In this document: piece after piece, positions 8,614-15,336 of the stretch | Layout of the letters: every line of letters begins with the position of its first letter | Numbering within the stretch: position 1 is the stretch's first letter | Position numbers and translations under genes: made by a program | Assembly: GCA_019419625.1 (NCBI GenBank) | Contig: DXZO01000025.1 | Coordinates: forward strand, 1-41,853 | DNA: 41,853 nucleotides | Direction of reading: 5' to 3' | Source of the DNA: Collinsella sp. | GTDB taxonomy: Bacteria; Actinomycetota; Coriobacteriia; Coriobacteriales; Coriobacteriaceae | The notes under the pieces: model-generated | The model's input: the letters and a program-made list of their open reading frames with translations, nothing else | The model's database searches: none | Told to the model about the DNA's origin: nothing

Positions 8614-8850
8614 GCCGCTCGCAATCTTTCAATAGGTTTCGAACAAATAGTAGCTCACCGTGCAATGTTTCTCATCTTTCGACAACTTTTCAAAACCTGT
8701 TGAAAACTTTGGAAAACGGACGAAAAGTTCTCAACATTGCCAACATGACCTGTTGAAAACTCGATGAAATATCGTGAAAAGTTGCCATGCACCGCTAAAT
8801 CGAGCTCGGCTTATGGGGGAACCGTGTGAACTGCGCAACCTTTTACCTTT
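8614..8850. other. Divergent origin region between the dnaA unit and rpmH
   Basis: Non-coding. It contains two exact TGTTGAAAA sites (8698-8706 and 8751-8759, the reverse of TTTTCAACA), a near match TTCTCAACA (8728-8736), and TTTTCAAAA (8687-8695), which makes an imperfect inverted repeat with the first site. The same nonamer occurs once on the other side of dnaA. Clustered boxes between divergent dnaA and rpmH transcripts are typical of actinobacterial and other oriC regions. The variant spelling compared with TTATCCACA may go with the altered DnaA recognition loop. Confidence 0.7.
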
Positions 8851-8856
8851 GATTTC

Positions 8857-8886
8857 TTGACATTTGAACATTGATTTCCCTACAAT
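8857..8886 (+). promoter_or_regulatory. Sigma-70-type promoter for rpmH
   Basis: A perfect -35 TTGACA (8857-8862) and -10 TACAAT (8881-8886) with an 18-bp spacer lie 72 bp before the rpmH start. This is expected to drive rpmH-rnpA-yidD-yidC-khpB. Confidence 0.85.
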
Positions 8887-8958
8887 CTTCAAGCTCACGT
8901 GTCTATATCTGCGTCCGCGCCCCCGCGGACACTCGAAATGCAGCAGGAGGAACTTAAG

Positions 8959-9093
8959 ATGAAGCGTACGTATCAGCCTAATAAGCGTAAGCGTGCCAAG
9001 ACCCATGGCTTCCGTGCCCGTATGGCCACTAAGGGTGGTCGTGCCGTGCTCGCCCGTCGTCGCGCCAAGGGCCGCAAGCGTCTCACTGTCTAG
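8959..9093 (+). CDS. rpmH: 50S ribosomal protein L34
   Basis: 44-residue very basic ribosomal protein that starts MKRTYQPNKRKRAKTHGFR and contains the RMATKGGRAVLARRRAKGRKRL tail segment characteristic of L34. AGGAGG (8945-8950) lies 8 nt before the ATG. A longer reading from 8899 is possible but would add an unrelated N-terminus upstream of this ribosome site. First gene of the rightward origin-flanking unit. Confidence 0.98.
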   Translation: MKRTYQPNKRKRAKTHGFRARMATKGGRAVLARRRAKGRKRLTV

Positions 9094-9113
9094 CAGCGAT
9101 ACACACATCTCGC

Positions 9114-9452
9114 ATGAAGACTATTAAGTCTCGGCAAGATTTCGAGCATGTGTTCAGTCAGGGGCGTCGTTTCAATCACCCTCTGATTCGAATGACCATA
9201 TGTGAATCGGTTGGCGAAGGCGACTCCGGAAGGGTCGCCTTCGTTGGTGCTAAACGGCTCGGTTGTGCTGTCGTGCGCAACCGTTCTAAGCGTGTGATGC
9301 GCGAGGCCGCCCGCAGCTGTGGATTTCCCGTTGCGGGTTATGACATCATCTTGTTCGCAACTCCCAAGACGAGGGTTTCTTCGCCTCAGGAGATGGACAA
9401 TGCATTGCGTTCGCTTATGAAACGCGCCGGCGTTGCCGGGGAGGAGCGATGA
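9114..9452 (+). CDS. rnpA: Ribonuclease P protein component
   Basis: Protein partner of the RNase P ribozyme, which matures tRNA 5' ends. 112 residues, with the RNR signature in CAVVRNRSKRVMREA (about residues 59-73) and the N-terminal aromatic substrate-binding part (SRQDFEHVFSQGRRF). It lies 20 bp after rpmH, and its stop overlaps the yidD start by 4 nt, the order found in most bacteria. Confidence 0.97.
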   Translation: MKTIKSRQDFEHVFSQGRRFNHPLIRMTICESVGEGDSGRVAFVGAKRLGCAVVRNRSKRVMREAARSCGFPVAGYDIILFATPKTRVSSPQEMDNALRSLMKRAGVAGEER

Positions 9453-9673
9453 GCAATCACGTTTTGCGACGTGTTGCCATCGCTCCTATTCGCATATATC
9501 AACAGGTTATTTCGCCCTTATTGCCTGACGCCTGCATTTATTACCCAACGTGCTCGCAATACGCCGTCCAGGCGATTGAGAAGTACGGTGTTTTGAGAGG
9601 CTGCTGGCTTGCCGTGAGGCGCATCGCTCGCTGCAATCCCCTGCACGTCGGCGGTTATGACCCTGTGCCCTAG
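9449..9673 (+). CDS. yidD: Membrane protein insertion efficiency factor YidD
   Basis: Small protein (74 residues) of the YidD/HlyA-like family that assists the YidC insertase. Family motifs: PIRIYQQVISPLL, CIYYPTCSQYAVQAIEKYG (the YxPTCSxY core) and ARCNPLHVGGYDPVP. Starts at an ATG overlapping the rnpA stop, so translation is likely coupled. Confidence 0.96.
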   Translation: MSNHVLRRVAIAPIRIYQQVISPLLPDACIYYPTCSQYAVQAIEKYGVLRGCWLAVRRIARCNPLHVGGYDPVP

Positions 9674-9702
9674 CGGGCACTCGCTATCGGAGGAAAACTT
9701 AC

Positions 9703-10473
9703 ATGTGGGATTGGATCGTTAACATCCTTTTCGAGCTGCTCAAGCTCATCCAGACCTTTGCGGTCGACTGGGGCCTGTCCATCATCATCCTGGTGGTCAT
9801 CATCCGTCTGCTGCTGACGCCGCTTATGCTCAAGTCGACTAAGTCGACGGCACGCATGCAGGTGCTGCAGCCCAAGATGCTCGAGATCCAGGAGCGCTAT
9901 GCCGACGATCCCCAGCGTCAGGCCGAGGAAATGCAGAAGTTCTACAGCGAGAACAAGTTCAACCCGATGGCTGGTTGTCTGCCGCTGTTGATTCAGATGC
10001 CTGTCCTGTTCGCCCTATTTACGCTGCTGCGTAACCTGCCGGACTACTTTAACGACGGCACGTTCTCGTTCTTTAATATTCTGCCCGACCTGACCACCAC
10101 GCCGAGTGCCTCCTTTGCCGATGGCTTTATGGTCGCGCTGCCTGCGCTGGTCTGCCTGATCCTGTTCGCTGTCCTGACCCTGATTCCGCAGCTCTATATG
10201 TCGCGCAACCAGACCGGCCAGCAGGCTCAGAGCATGCGTATGATGGCCGTTGTCATGACGGTCATGATGCTTTGGATGGGCTGGAGCCTTCCCGTTGGTG
10301 TTCTGCTGTACTACGACGTCTCGTCTGCTTGGCAGGTTATCCAGCAGATTTTTGTGACGCAGAAGGTCATCGACAAGGCGAAGGCCGATGAGGAGGAGCG
10401 CCTTAAGAACGCGCCGCTGCAGGTTGAGGTCACCCGTCGCGAGAAGAAGCCGCGCCCGCACAAGAAGAAGTAG
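9703..10473 (+). CDS. yidC: Membrane protein insertase YidC/Oxa1
   Basis: Inserts membrane proteins into the cytoplasmic membrane, alone or with Sec. 256 residues with the Oxa1 core: an early hydrophobic segment, IILVVIIRLLLTPL with the conserved groove arginine (about residue 46), the cytoplasmic hairpin MQVLQPKMLEIQERY, the motif FNPMAGCLPLLIQMPVLFALF, two later membrane segments and a basic Lys/Arg-rich tail that may contact ribosomes. It has no lipobox signal peptide, unlike SpoIIIJ of Bacillus. The ATG follows GGAGG by 8 nt. 29 bp after yidD. Confidence 0.97.
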   Translation: MWDWIVNILFELLKLIQTFAVDWGLSIIILVVIIRLLLTPLMLKSTKSTARMQVLQPKMLEIQERYADDPQRQAEEMQKFYSENKFNPMAGCLPLLIQMPVLFALFTLLRNLPDYFNDGTFSFFNILPDLTTTPSASFADGFMVALPALVCLILFAVLTLIPQLYMSRNQTGQQAQSMRMMAVVMTVMMLWMGWSLPVGVLLYYDVSSAWQVIQQIFVTQKVIDKAKADEEERLKNAPLQVEVTRREKKPRPHKKK

Positions 10474-10490
10474 CGGGATATCAATCTTAT

Positions 10491-10502
10491 TTAGGTACCT
10501 AA
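10491..10502. repeat. 12-bp palindrome TTAGGTACCTAA, copy 1
   Basis: Perfect palindrome between yidC and khpB. The same 12-mer, also followed by C, occurs at 13995-14006 after the parAB-linked small gene. It may be a regulator site or chance. Confidence 0.4.
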
Positions 10503-10517
10503 CTTTTGGAGTACGTT

Positions 10518-11087
10518 ATGTCTGAAGAGATCATCGAGGATATGCTTGAGGAGGTTGCCCCGCAGGTCGCGGGCGATTATCCCGAGATTGCACAGCGCTA
10601 CAAGGCCGGTGAAGAGCTGACCGACGAGGAGCTCGACACCATTGCCGATGTCGCGATTTCCATCCTGCGTTCCATCCTTTCGCACTTCGATGCCGCCAAC
10701 TCTCCTATCGATGAGTATGAGGGCGACGAGGGTGAGCTGATTCTGGATGTAACGGCTCCCGACCTTGCTGTTCTCATTGGCCGTCATGGTCGCACCCTTG
10801 ATGCCCTTCAGGTTATGTTCTCTTTGCTAGTGAGCCGCAAGCTTGGCTTTAGGTATCCGGTTGTAGTGGACGTCGAGGGATACAAGAGCCGCCGTCAGGA
10901 CAAGGTTGCCTCCATGGCACAGTCTGCAGCCGAGCGTGCCATCCGCACTCATAAGAGTGTTTCGCTTCCGCCCATGAATGCCTATGAGCGTCGACTGGTT
11001 CACATTGCACTTCGTGGCAATGATGCCGTCGATACTCATTCTGAGGGTTCTGACCCTGATCGCCATGTGGTGATTGTTGCTCGATAA
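10518..11087 (+). CDS. khpB: KH/R3H RNA-binding protein KhpB (Jag/SpoIIIJ-associated)
   Basis: 189-residue RNA-binding protein. In Firmicutes, KhpB works with KhpA as a global RNA chaperone tied to cell division and elongation. KH domain at residues ~75-125 with the GxxG loop GRHG (88-91) in PDLAVLIGRHGRTLDALQ. R3H domain at ~130-189 with RRLVH (R158, H162). The acidic N-terminus lacks a typical Jag_N domain. The ATG at 10518 has TTTTGGAG 6 nt upstream; an in-frame TTG at 10506 is less likely. Follows yidC as in most Gram-positives and is closed by a strong terminator. Confidence 0.94.
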   Translation: MSEEIIEDMLEEVAPQVAGDYPEIAQRYKAGEELTDEELDTIADVAISILRSILSHFDAANSPIDEYEGDEGELILDVTAPDLAVLIGRHGRTLDALQVMFSLLVSRKLGFRYPVVVDVEGYKSRRQDKVASMAQSAAERAIRTHKSVSLPPMNAYERRLVHIALRGNDAVDTHSEGSDPDRHVVIVAR

Positions 11088-11105
11088 TCTGCTCGAGCTT
11101 ATGCT

Positions 11106-11137
11106 AAGGGGACGTGGTTTCCACGTCCCCTTTTTTT
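11106..11137 (+). terminator. Rho-independent terminator after khpB
   Basis: Perfect 10-bp stem (11108-11117 with 11121-11130), a three-base loop, then seven T. It ends the rpmH-khpB transcript. Confidence 0.95.
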
Positions 11138-11183
11138 GTCAAAAGTTCTCGATACACTGATTTTTGTCAGAAAGGAGCTTTCG

Positions 11184-11921
11184 TTGTTAGTACTTACTGA
11201 TCAGCAAGCTGACGAGATGTTGACTCGTCTATCTTCCTATTGCAAAGAGTATTCCTTGAGCGTATCTGATGTTGAGCTGAGGAAATGTATTCAGCATTTG
11301 GATTTGGTTCTGGAAACAAATAAGACAACTAATCTCACCCGTATTCTTAACGTAGAAGATGCTGCGGTACTTCATATCCTCGACTCACTTGTTTTGCTCC
11401 CCTATATCAATAAGGCTCCTGAGGGAGCTTTGCTCGATATGGGGACAGGTGCGGGCTTCCCTGGTATTCCGTTAACCATAGTCACGCATCGTAAAACTAC
11501 TTATATTGACTCTGTTGGTAAGAAGGTTGATGCCGTCAATTCTTTTGTTCATGCTCTTGGGTTGAAACATGCTCATGCGATTCATGATCGCCTTGAAGAA
11601 TATGCTCGAAGCCATAAGAAGCAGTTTTCTGTCGTAACCGCCCGCGCACTTGCCCCTCTACCGATTCTTGTTGAGTATGCGGCTCCGTTCCTCAAGGATG
11701 GAGGTCTATTTGTTATCACCAAGGGTAATCCTTCGGATGAGGAGCTAGTTTCCGGCATGTCGGCAGCTAAGATTTGCGGCTTCACTTTGCTTCTTAATGA
11801 CGCAATCGATTTGCCTGAGGGCTTGGGCCACAGGGAGTTCATTGTTCTCAAGAAGAGTCATCCAGCATCCGTTTCATTGCCTCGTGCAAATGGCATGGCT
11901 AAGAAGAATCCGCTTGCCTAG
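11184..11921 (+). CDS. rsmG: 16S rRNA (guanine527-N7)-methyltransferase RsmG
   Basis: SAM-dependent methyltransferase acting on G527 of 16S rRNA. About 245 residues. SAM site ALLDMGTGAGFPGIPL, then YIDSVGKKVDAVNSFV, and VTARALAPLPILVEYAAPFL, all typical of GidB/RsmG. I chose the TTG at 11184 because AAAGGAG (11171-11177) lies 6 nt before it; an open frame extends back to 11136 but into the terminator. GC and third-base GC are visibly lower here than in the genes before khpB. The first parS site starts one base after its stop. Confidence 0.93.
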   Translation: MLVLTDQQADEMLTRLSSYCKEYSLSVSDVELRKCIQHLDLVLETNKTTNLTRILNVEDAAVLHILDSLVLLPYINKAPEGALLDMGTGAGFPGIPLTIVTHRKTTYIDSVGKKVDAVNSFVHALGLKHAHAIHDRLEEYARSHKKQFSVVTARALAPLPILVEYAAPFLKDGGLFVITKGNPSDEELVSGMSAAKICGFTLLLNDAIDLPEGLGHREFIVLKKSHPASVSLPRANGMAKKNPLA

Positions 11922-11922
11922 A

Positions 11923-11938
11923 TGTTTCACGTGAAACA
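11923..11938. promoter_or_regulatory. parS site 1
   Basis: Perfect TGTTTCACGTGAAACA, the consensus ParB-binding centromere sequence of bacterial chromosomes. First of three exact copies between rsmG and parA. Confidence 0.97.
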
Positions 11939-11961
11939 TAATGGATACTAACAACTTGCAG

Positions 11962-11977
11962 TGTTTCACGTGAAACA
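11962..11977. promoter_or_regulatory. parS site 2
   Basis: Second exact TGTTTCACGTGAAACA, 39 bp after the first. Confidence 0.97.
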
Positions 11978-12000
11978 TGGCGGTTGATATCGAATCGGAA

Positions 12001-12016
12001 TGTTTCACGTGAAACA
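12001..12016. promoter_or_regulatory. parS site 3
   Basis: Third exact TGTTTCACGTGAAACA, again 39 bp after the previous copy and 40 bp before the parA start. The even spacing puts the sites at about 3.7 helical turns. They cover the likely parAB promoter, so ParB could also repress its own operon. Confidence 0.97.
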
Positions 12017-12055
12017 TCCTCCGTTTGACAGCTTTAATACACACCAGGAGGGACC

Positions 12056-12856
12056 GTGGGATTTCGCGACGTTAAGCGTTCTAAGAACGCAAAAGACACG
12101 CGTATCATTGCAATCATCAATCAAAAAGGCGGCGTCGGTAAGTCAACGACGGCTGTAAACCTTGCAGCAGCACTGGGTGAGCAGGGTCGTAAGACACTGA
12201 TTGTCGATTTTGATCCGCAGGGAAACAGTACCAGTGGATTTGGAATTGAAAAAGAAGACCTTGATCACTGCATCTATGATGCATTGTTGAATGATGTGCC
12301 GGCAGAATCGCTTGTTCTTGATACAAATTGCAAAAAGGTATTCGTAATTCCAGCTACGATTCAGCTTGCAGGTGCCGAAATTGAGCTCGTAAGCGCAATT
12401 GCTCGTGAAACCCGCCTCAAAGATTTGCTTGAGCCGATTCAGGACGAGTTCGATTTTATTTTCATTGACTGTCCTCCTTCGCTCGGCCTGCTTACTATTA
12501 ATGCCTTGACCGCAGCAGATAGCGTTTTGATTCCAATCCAGTGTGAGTATTACGCACTCGAGGGCGTTACGAAGCTGCTTGAGTCAATGAAGATGGTCAA
12601 ATCACGTCTGAACAAGGGCTTAGACACCTATGGCGTGCTTATGACCATGTATGACTCACGTACTTCTTTGTCGAATCAGGTTGTTGAGGAAGTTCAATCG
12701 TACTTTGGTGATAAGGCGTTTAAGACGCTGATTCCCCGTACGGTTAAAATCTCTGAAGCTCCGTCTTTTGGAGAACCGGTAATTACCTATGCACCTCAAA
12801 ATAAGGGTGCAAAAGCGTATATGAACCTTGCAAAAGAGGTGATCAAGCGTGCCTAG
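12056..12856 (+). CDS. parA: Chromosome partitioning ATPase ParA/Soj
   Basis: Deviant Walker ATPase that moves ParB-parS complexes and, as Soj, can influence DnaA. 266 residues. P-loop NQKGGVGKST (22-31), Walker A' DFDPQGNSTSGFG, Walker B FIFIDCPPSLGLLT, and the SEAPSFGEPV motif late in the protein. GTG start at 12056 with AGGAGGG 3-4 nt before it. It overlaps parB by 8 nt and lies directly after the parS cluster. Confidence 0.97.
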   Translation: MGFRDVKRSKNAKDTRIIAIINQKGGVGKSTTAVNLAAALGEQGRKTLIVDFDPQGNSTSGFGIEKEDLDHCIYDALLNDVPAESLVLDTNCKKVFVIPATIQLAGAEIELVSAIARETRLKDLLEPIQDEFDFIFIDCPPSLGLLTINALTAADSVLIPIQCEYYALEGVTKLLESMKMVKSRLNKGLDTYGVLMTMYDSRTSLSNQVVEEVQSYFGDKAFKTLIPRTVKISEAPSFGEPVITYAPQNKGAKAYMNLAKEVIKRA

Positions 12857-13754
12857 TGCAAAGAAACGTGGTGGATTGGGACGCGGACTCAATGCTTTGG
12901 TCTCAGAGGCTGAGTATGAGACCGGTGGTTCTGCTGCATCTGCTTCAAATGCCGCATCTGAAACAAAACTACCTATTGAGGATATCGTTCCCAACCCTAA
13001 TCAACCGCGAATTCACTTTAATGAAACTGAACTTCGCGAGTTGAGCGAGTCAATCCAAGAACATGGCGTTTTGCAGCCGCTCTTGGTTCGCAAGCATGGA
13101 AACGGATATGAGATCATCGCTGGTGAGCGTCGTTACCAGGCGTCAAAGCTTGCTGGTCTTGAGGAACTGCCTGTCATCATTAAAGATGTTAATGATGAAG
13201 AGATGCTGGCTCTTGCTCTTATCGAAAATCTTCAGCGTTCTGATCTGAATCCCGTCGAAGAGGCTAAGGGCTATCGCCAGCTCATCGATGCTAGCGGTAT
13301 GACCCAGGAGGCGTTGTCGAAGGCCGTAAGCAAGTCACGCTCTGCAATTACAAACTCGCTGCGCCTTCTCGATCTCCCCGAAGTAGTTCAGCAGATGATT
13401 TTTGAGGGTAAACTTACTGCTGGTCACGCACGTGCGATTCTTGCAGTTCCCTATGAGGACGCGCGAATTCGACTTGCAGAGAAGGTTGTTGCAGAGGGCC
13501 TTTCCGTAAGAGCGACAGAAAATCTTGCTCCATTGTTTTCTGCCGGAGAGACGCCTAAGACGTCGAGGCCTGCAACGCCTCAGTCTTTTAAAAAGGCTGC
13601 GCGTGTACTTCGTCAGCAATTTAATACCAACGTTCGCGTGAAGAGCTCGCGTGGAAAGAATAAGATTGAGATTGAGTTTAAAGACGAGGAAGAGCTCTCT
13701 CGTATTCTTGGTGAAATGATTCAGTTTGATCAAGGAGGCCAAGATGAGGAATAA
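12849..13754 (+). CDS. parB: Chromosome partitioning protein ParB/Spo0J
   Basis: CTP-dependent DNA clamp that loads at parS and spreads. 301 residues. The N-terminus starts KKRGGLGRGLNAL, the usual ParA-stimulating segment. CTP-binding boxes: QPLLVRK, then GERRYQASK (92-100) and LIENLQRSDLNPVEEA. The helix-turn-helix follows (TQEALSKAVSKSRSAITNSLRLL), then a C-terminal dimer domain. GTG start at 12849 overlapping parA. The downstream small membrane gene overlaps its last 11 nt. Confidence 0.97.
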   Translation: MPSAKKRGGLGRGLNALVSEAEYETGGSAASASNAASETKLPIEDIVPNPNQPRIHFNETELRELSESIQEHGVLQPLLVRKHGNGYEIIAGERRYQASKLAGLEELPVIIKDVNDEEMLALALIENLQRSDLNPVEEAKGYRQLIDASGMTQEALSKAVSKSRSAITNSLRLLDLPEVVQQMIFEGKLTAGHARAILAVPYEDARIRLAEKVVAEGLSVRATENLAPLFSAGETPKTSRPATPQSFKKAARVLRQQFNTNVRVKSSRGKNKIEIEFKDEEELSRILGEMIQFDQGGQDEE

Positions 13755-13998
13755 GATTTTAACTGCGATTGCATTGGTGACGACTGTCGCGGCTGGTGCC
13801 TTTGCTGGCTATAAGATCGCGACAGACGATGAACTTCGAGGTCGTTTGCTTCGTGGCGCGCAAGATATTGTCGATACTTCCAAGAAGAAAATGGATGTTA
13901 TGACAGAAGATGTTGCCATGCGCACTGCTCAGGTGACGAAAAATCCTAAGATTAATCAAGGTTGGGTTAGCAACCAATGGGAAAATGTAGGCTATTAG
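13744..13998 (+). CDS. Small membrane protein translationally coupled to parB
   Basis: 84 residues. A hydrophobic segment (about residues 5-25, ILTAIALVTTVAAGAFAGY) is followed by a charged helix that contains DELRGRLLRGAQDIVDTSKKK, in the style of YtxH-like small envelope proteins. The ATG at 13744 follows AAGGAGG (13733-13739) by 4 nt and overlaps parB by 11 nt, so it is co-expressed with the segregation genes. I do not recognise a named family. A membrane tether or envelope link for segregation is speculation. Confidence 0.75.
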   Translation: MRNKILTAIALVTTVAAGAFAGYKIATDDELRGRLLRGAQDIVDTSKKKMDVMTEDVAMRTAQVTKNPKINQGWVSNQWENVGY

Positions 13999-14006
13999 GT
14001 ACCTAA
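13995..14006. repeat. 12-bp palindrome TTAGGTACCTAA, copy 2
   Basis: Exact second copy of the 10491-10502 palindrome, overlapping the TAG stop of the small gene after parB. Confidence 0.4.
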
Positions 14007-14028
14007 CAATTACCCTGCATATTTTGAG

Positions 14029-14068
14029 GCGCCCTTGTCTGATTCATGAGACGAGGGCTCCTTATTTT
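14029..14068 (+). terminator. Terminator after the parAB unit
   Basis: A 10-bp stem with one G-U pair (GCCCTTGTCT at 14031-14040 with AGACGAGGGC) is followed by a T-rich tract TTATTTT. Confidence 0.75.
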
Positions 14069-14126
14069 GTCAGTAAAAAAATGGGAAAGGTAGCAGCTGG
14101 TCCAAAATTGTGGTCAATAAATGAAA

Positions 14127-14158
14127 CGGCCCCGGTTGCATATCCTGCAACCGGGGCC
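14127..14158 (-). terminator. Terminator after rlmN
   Basis: A perfect 13-bp GC-rich stem (14128-14140 with 14146-14158) and 5-nt loop are followed on the minus strand by GTTTCATTT. It faces the parAB terminator from the other side. Confidence 0.7.
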
Positions 14159-14164
14159 ATTCGA

Positions 14165-14180
14165 TGTTTCACATGAAACG
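14165..14180. promoter_or_regulatory. parS-like site beyond rlmN
   Basis: TGTTTCACATGAAACG matches the three exact parS copies at 14 of 16 positions. It lies between the rlmN stop and its terminator, 2.2 kb from the main cluster. Likely a weaker fourth ParB site. Confidence 0.6.
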
Positions 14181-14198
14181 TTTTGGAGTGCGACTCCC

Positions 14199-15251
14199 CT
14201 ATGCGTTCTTCTGAACTTTGAAGCGCTGTTTCAGCTGTCCGCAAGCGGCGTCAATATCGTTACCACGGGAGTTACGAATCGTGGTCTCGATGCCACGGGA
14301 CTCAAGACGACGCTGAAGATCCTCAACCTTATGAATCGGCGACGGCTTGAGCGGGCTGCCCTCGATGTCGTTAAGTTGAATCAGGTTAACGTGGCACAGC
14401 GTTCCCTCGCAGAAGTCGCAGAGCGCCTGCATCTCGGGATTCGTATCGTTGACGCCTTCGATCATGGCATACTCATAGGTCGGGCGGCGGCCAGTCTTCT
14501 CGGTGTAGAGCTGAAGCGCTTCGTGAAGGCGAAGCAGCGTGTACTTCTTAACACCGGGCATGAGCTTATTGCGCGTCGACTGGATGGCGGAATGCAGGGA
14601 AACGGCAAGAGTGAACTGCTCGGGGATATCGGCAAATTTGCGAATACCGGGAATAACGCCGCTGGTAGAGACGGTGAGGTGACGAGCGCCGATACCGATG
14701 CCATCGGGGTCGTTGAGGATACGCAGCGCCTTGAGAACCTCGTCGTAGTTGGCAAACGGCTCGCCCTGGCCCATGAAGACAACGCTTGTGGCACGCTCGC
14801 CAAAGTCGTTGGATACATGAAGCACCTGGTCGACGATCTCTTGAGCGGTCAGAGAGCGCTTGAGGCCGTTGAGACCGGTAGCGCAAAAGGCACAGCCCAT
14901 GCCGCAGCCTGCCTGGGTGGAAACGCAGACGGAAAGCTTGTTACGACGGGGCATGCCGACAGTCTCGACGGAAATGCCATCGTGGTACTCGAGCAGATAC
15001 TTGCGCGAGCCATCTTTGGAAACCTGCTTGGTGAGTTCAGTCGGCGTATCAAAGGCAAACGCCTCTTTAAGCTGCTCGCGGAAAGCCTTGGGAAGGTTGG
15101 TCATATCGTCAAACGAACAAACGTTCTTCTCAAAGACCCATTCGATGAGCTGCTTCGCGCGGAAGGCGGGCTGGCCAAGTTCGGCCACGAGCTCGCGAAT
15201 ATCGTTTTGGCTCAAGTCGCGAATGTCCTGAGATTTAGTCCTGGGATTCAT
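14199..15251 (-). CDS. rlmN: 23S rRNA (adenine2503-C2)/tRNA methyltransferase RlmN
   Basis: Radical SAM enzyme that methylates A2503 of 23S rRNA and A37 of some tRNAs. 350 residues. Iron-sulfur motif CGMGCAFCATG with cysteines at about 116, 120 and 123. The second catalytic cysteine is at about 337 in DIDAACGQL. Other family motifs are SVVFMGQGEP, LTVSTSGVIPGI and VSLHSA. Starts at the ATG at 15251, divergent from ddl. Complete. Confidence 0.97.
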   Translation of the reverse strand: MNPRTKSQDIRDLSQNDIRELVAELGQPAFRAKQLIEWVFEKNVCSFDDMTNLPKAFREQLKEAFAFDTPTELTKQVSKDGSRKYLLEYHDGISVETVGMPRRNKLSVCVSTQAGCGMGCAFCATGLNGLKRSLTAQEIVDQVLHVSNDFGERATSVVFMGQGEPFANYDEVLKALRILNDPDGIGIGARHLTVSTSGVIPGIRKFADIPEQFTLAVSLHSAIQSTRNKLMPGVKKYTLLRLHEALQLYTEKTGRRPTYEYAMIEGVNDTNPEMQALCDFCEGTLCHVNLIQLNDIEGSPLKPSPIHKVEDLQRRLESRGIETTIRNSRGNDIDAACGQLKQRFKVQKNA

Positions 15252-15266
15252 GGAAGCCTTTCGATT

Positions 15267-15296
15267 TTGGGGAAACGTAGAGGGTATCGCTACAAT
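15267..15296 (+). promoter_or_regulatory. Candidate promoter for ddl
   Basis: TTGGGG (15267-15272) and TACAAT (15291-15296) with an 18-bp spacer, 41 bp before the ddl start. The -35 is weak. Confidence 0.45.
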
Positions 15297-15336
15297 ATGG
15301 TATCAGCTGCAGAAATTATAGAGGAGGAGTCTGCCC

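Noticed and set aside
12025..12030. TTGACA before parA as a promoter -35
   Set aside because: No acceptable -10 at the right distance before the start codon.
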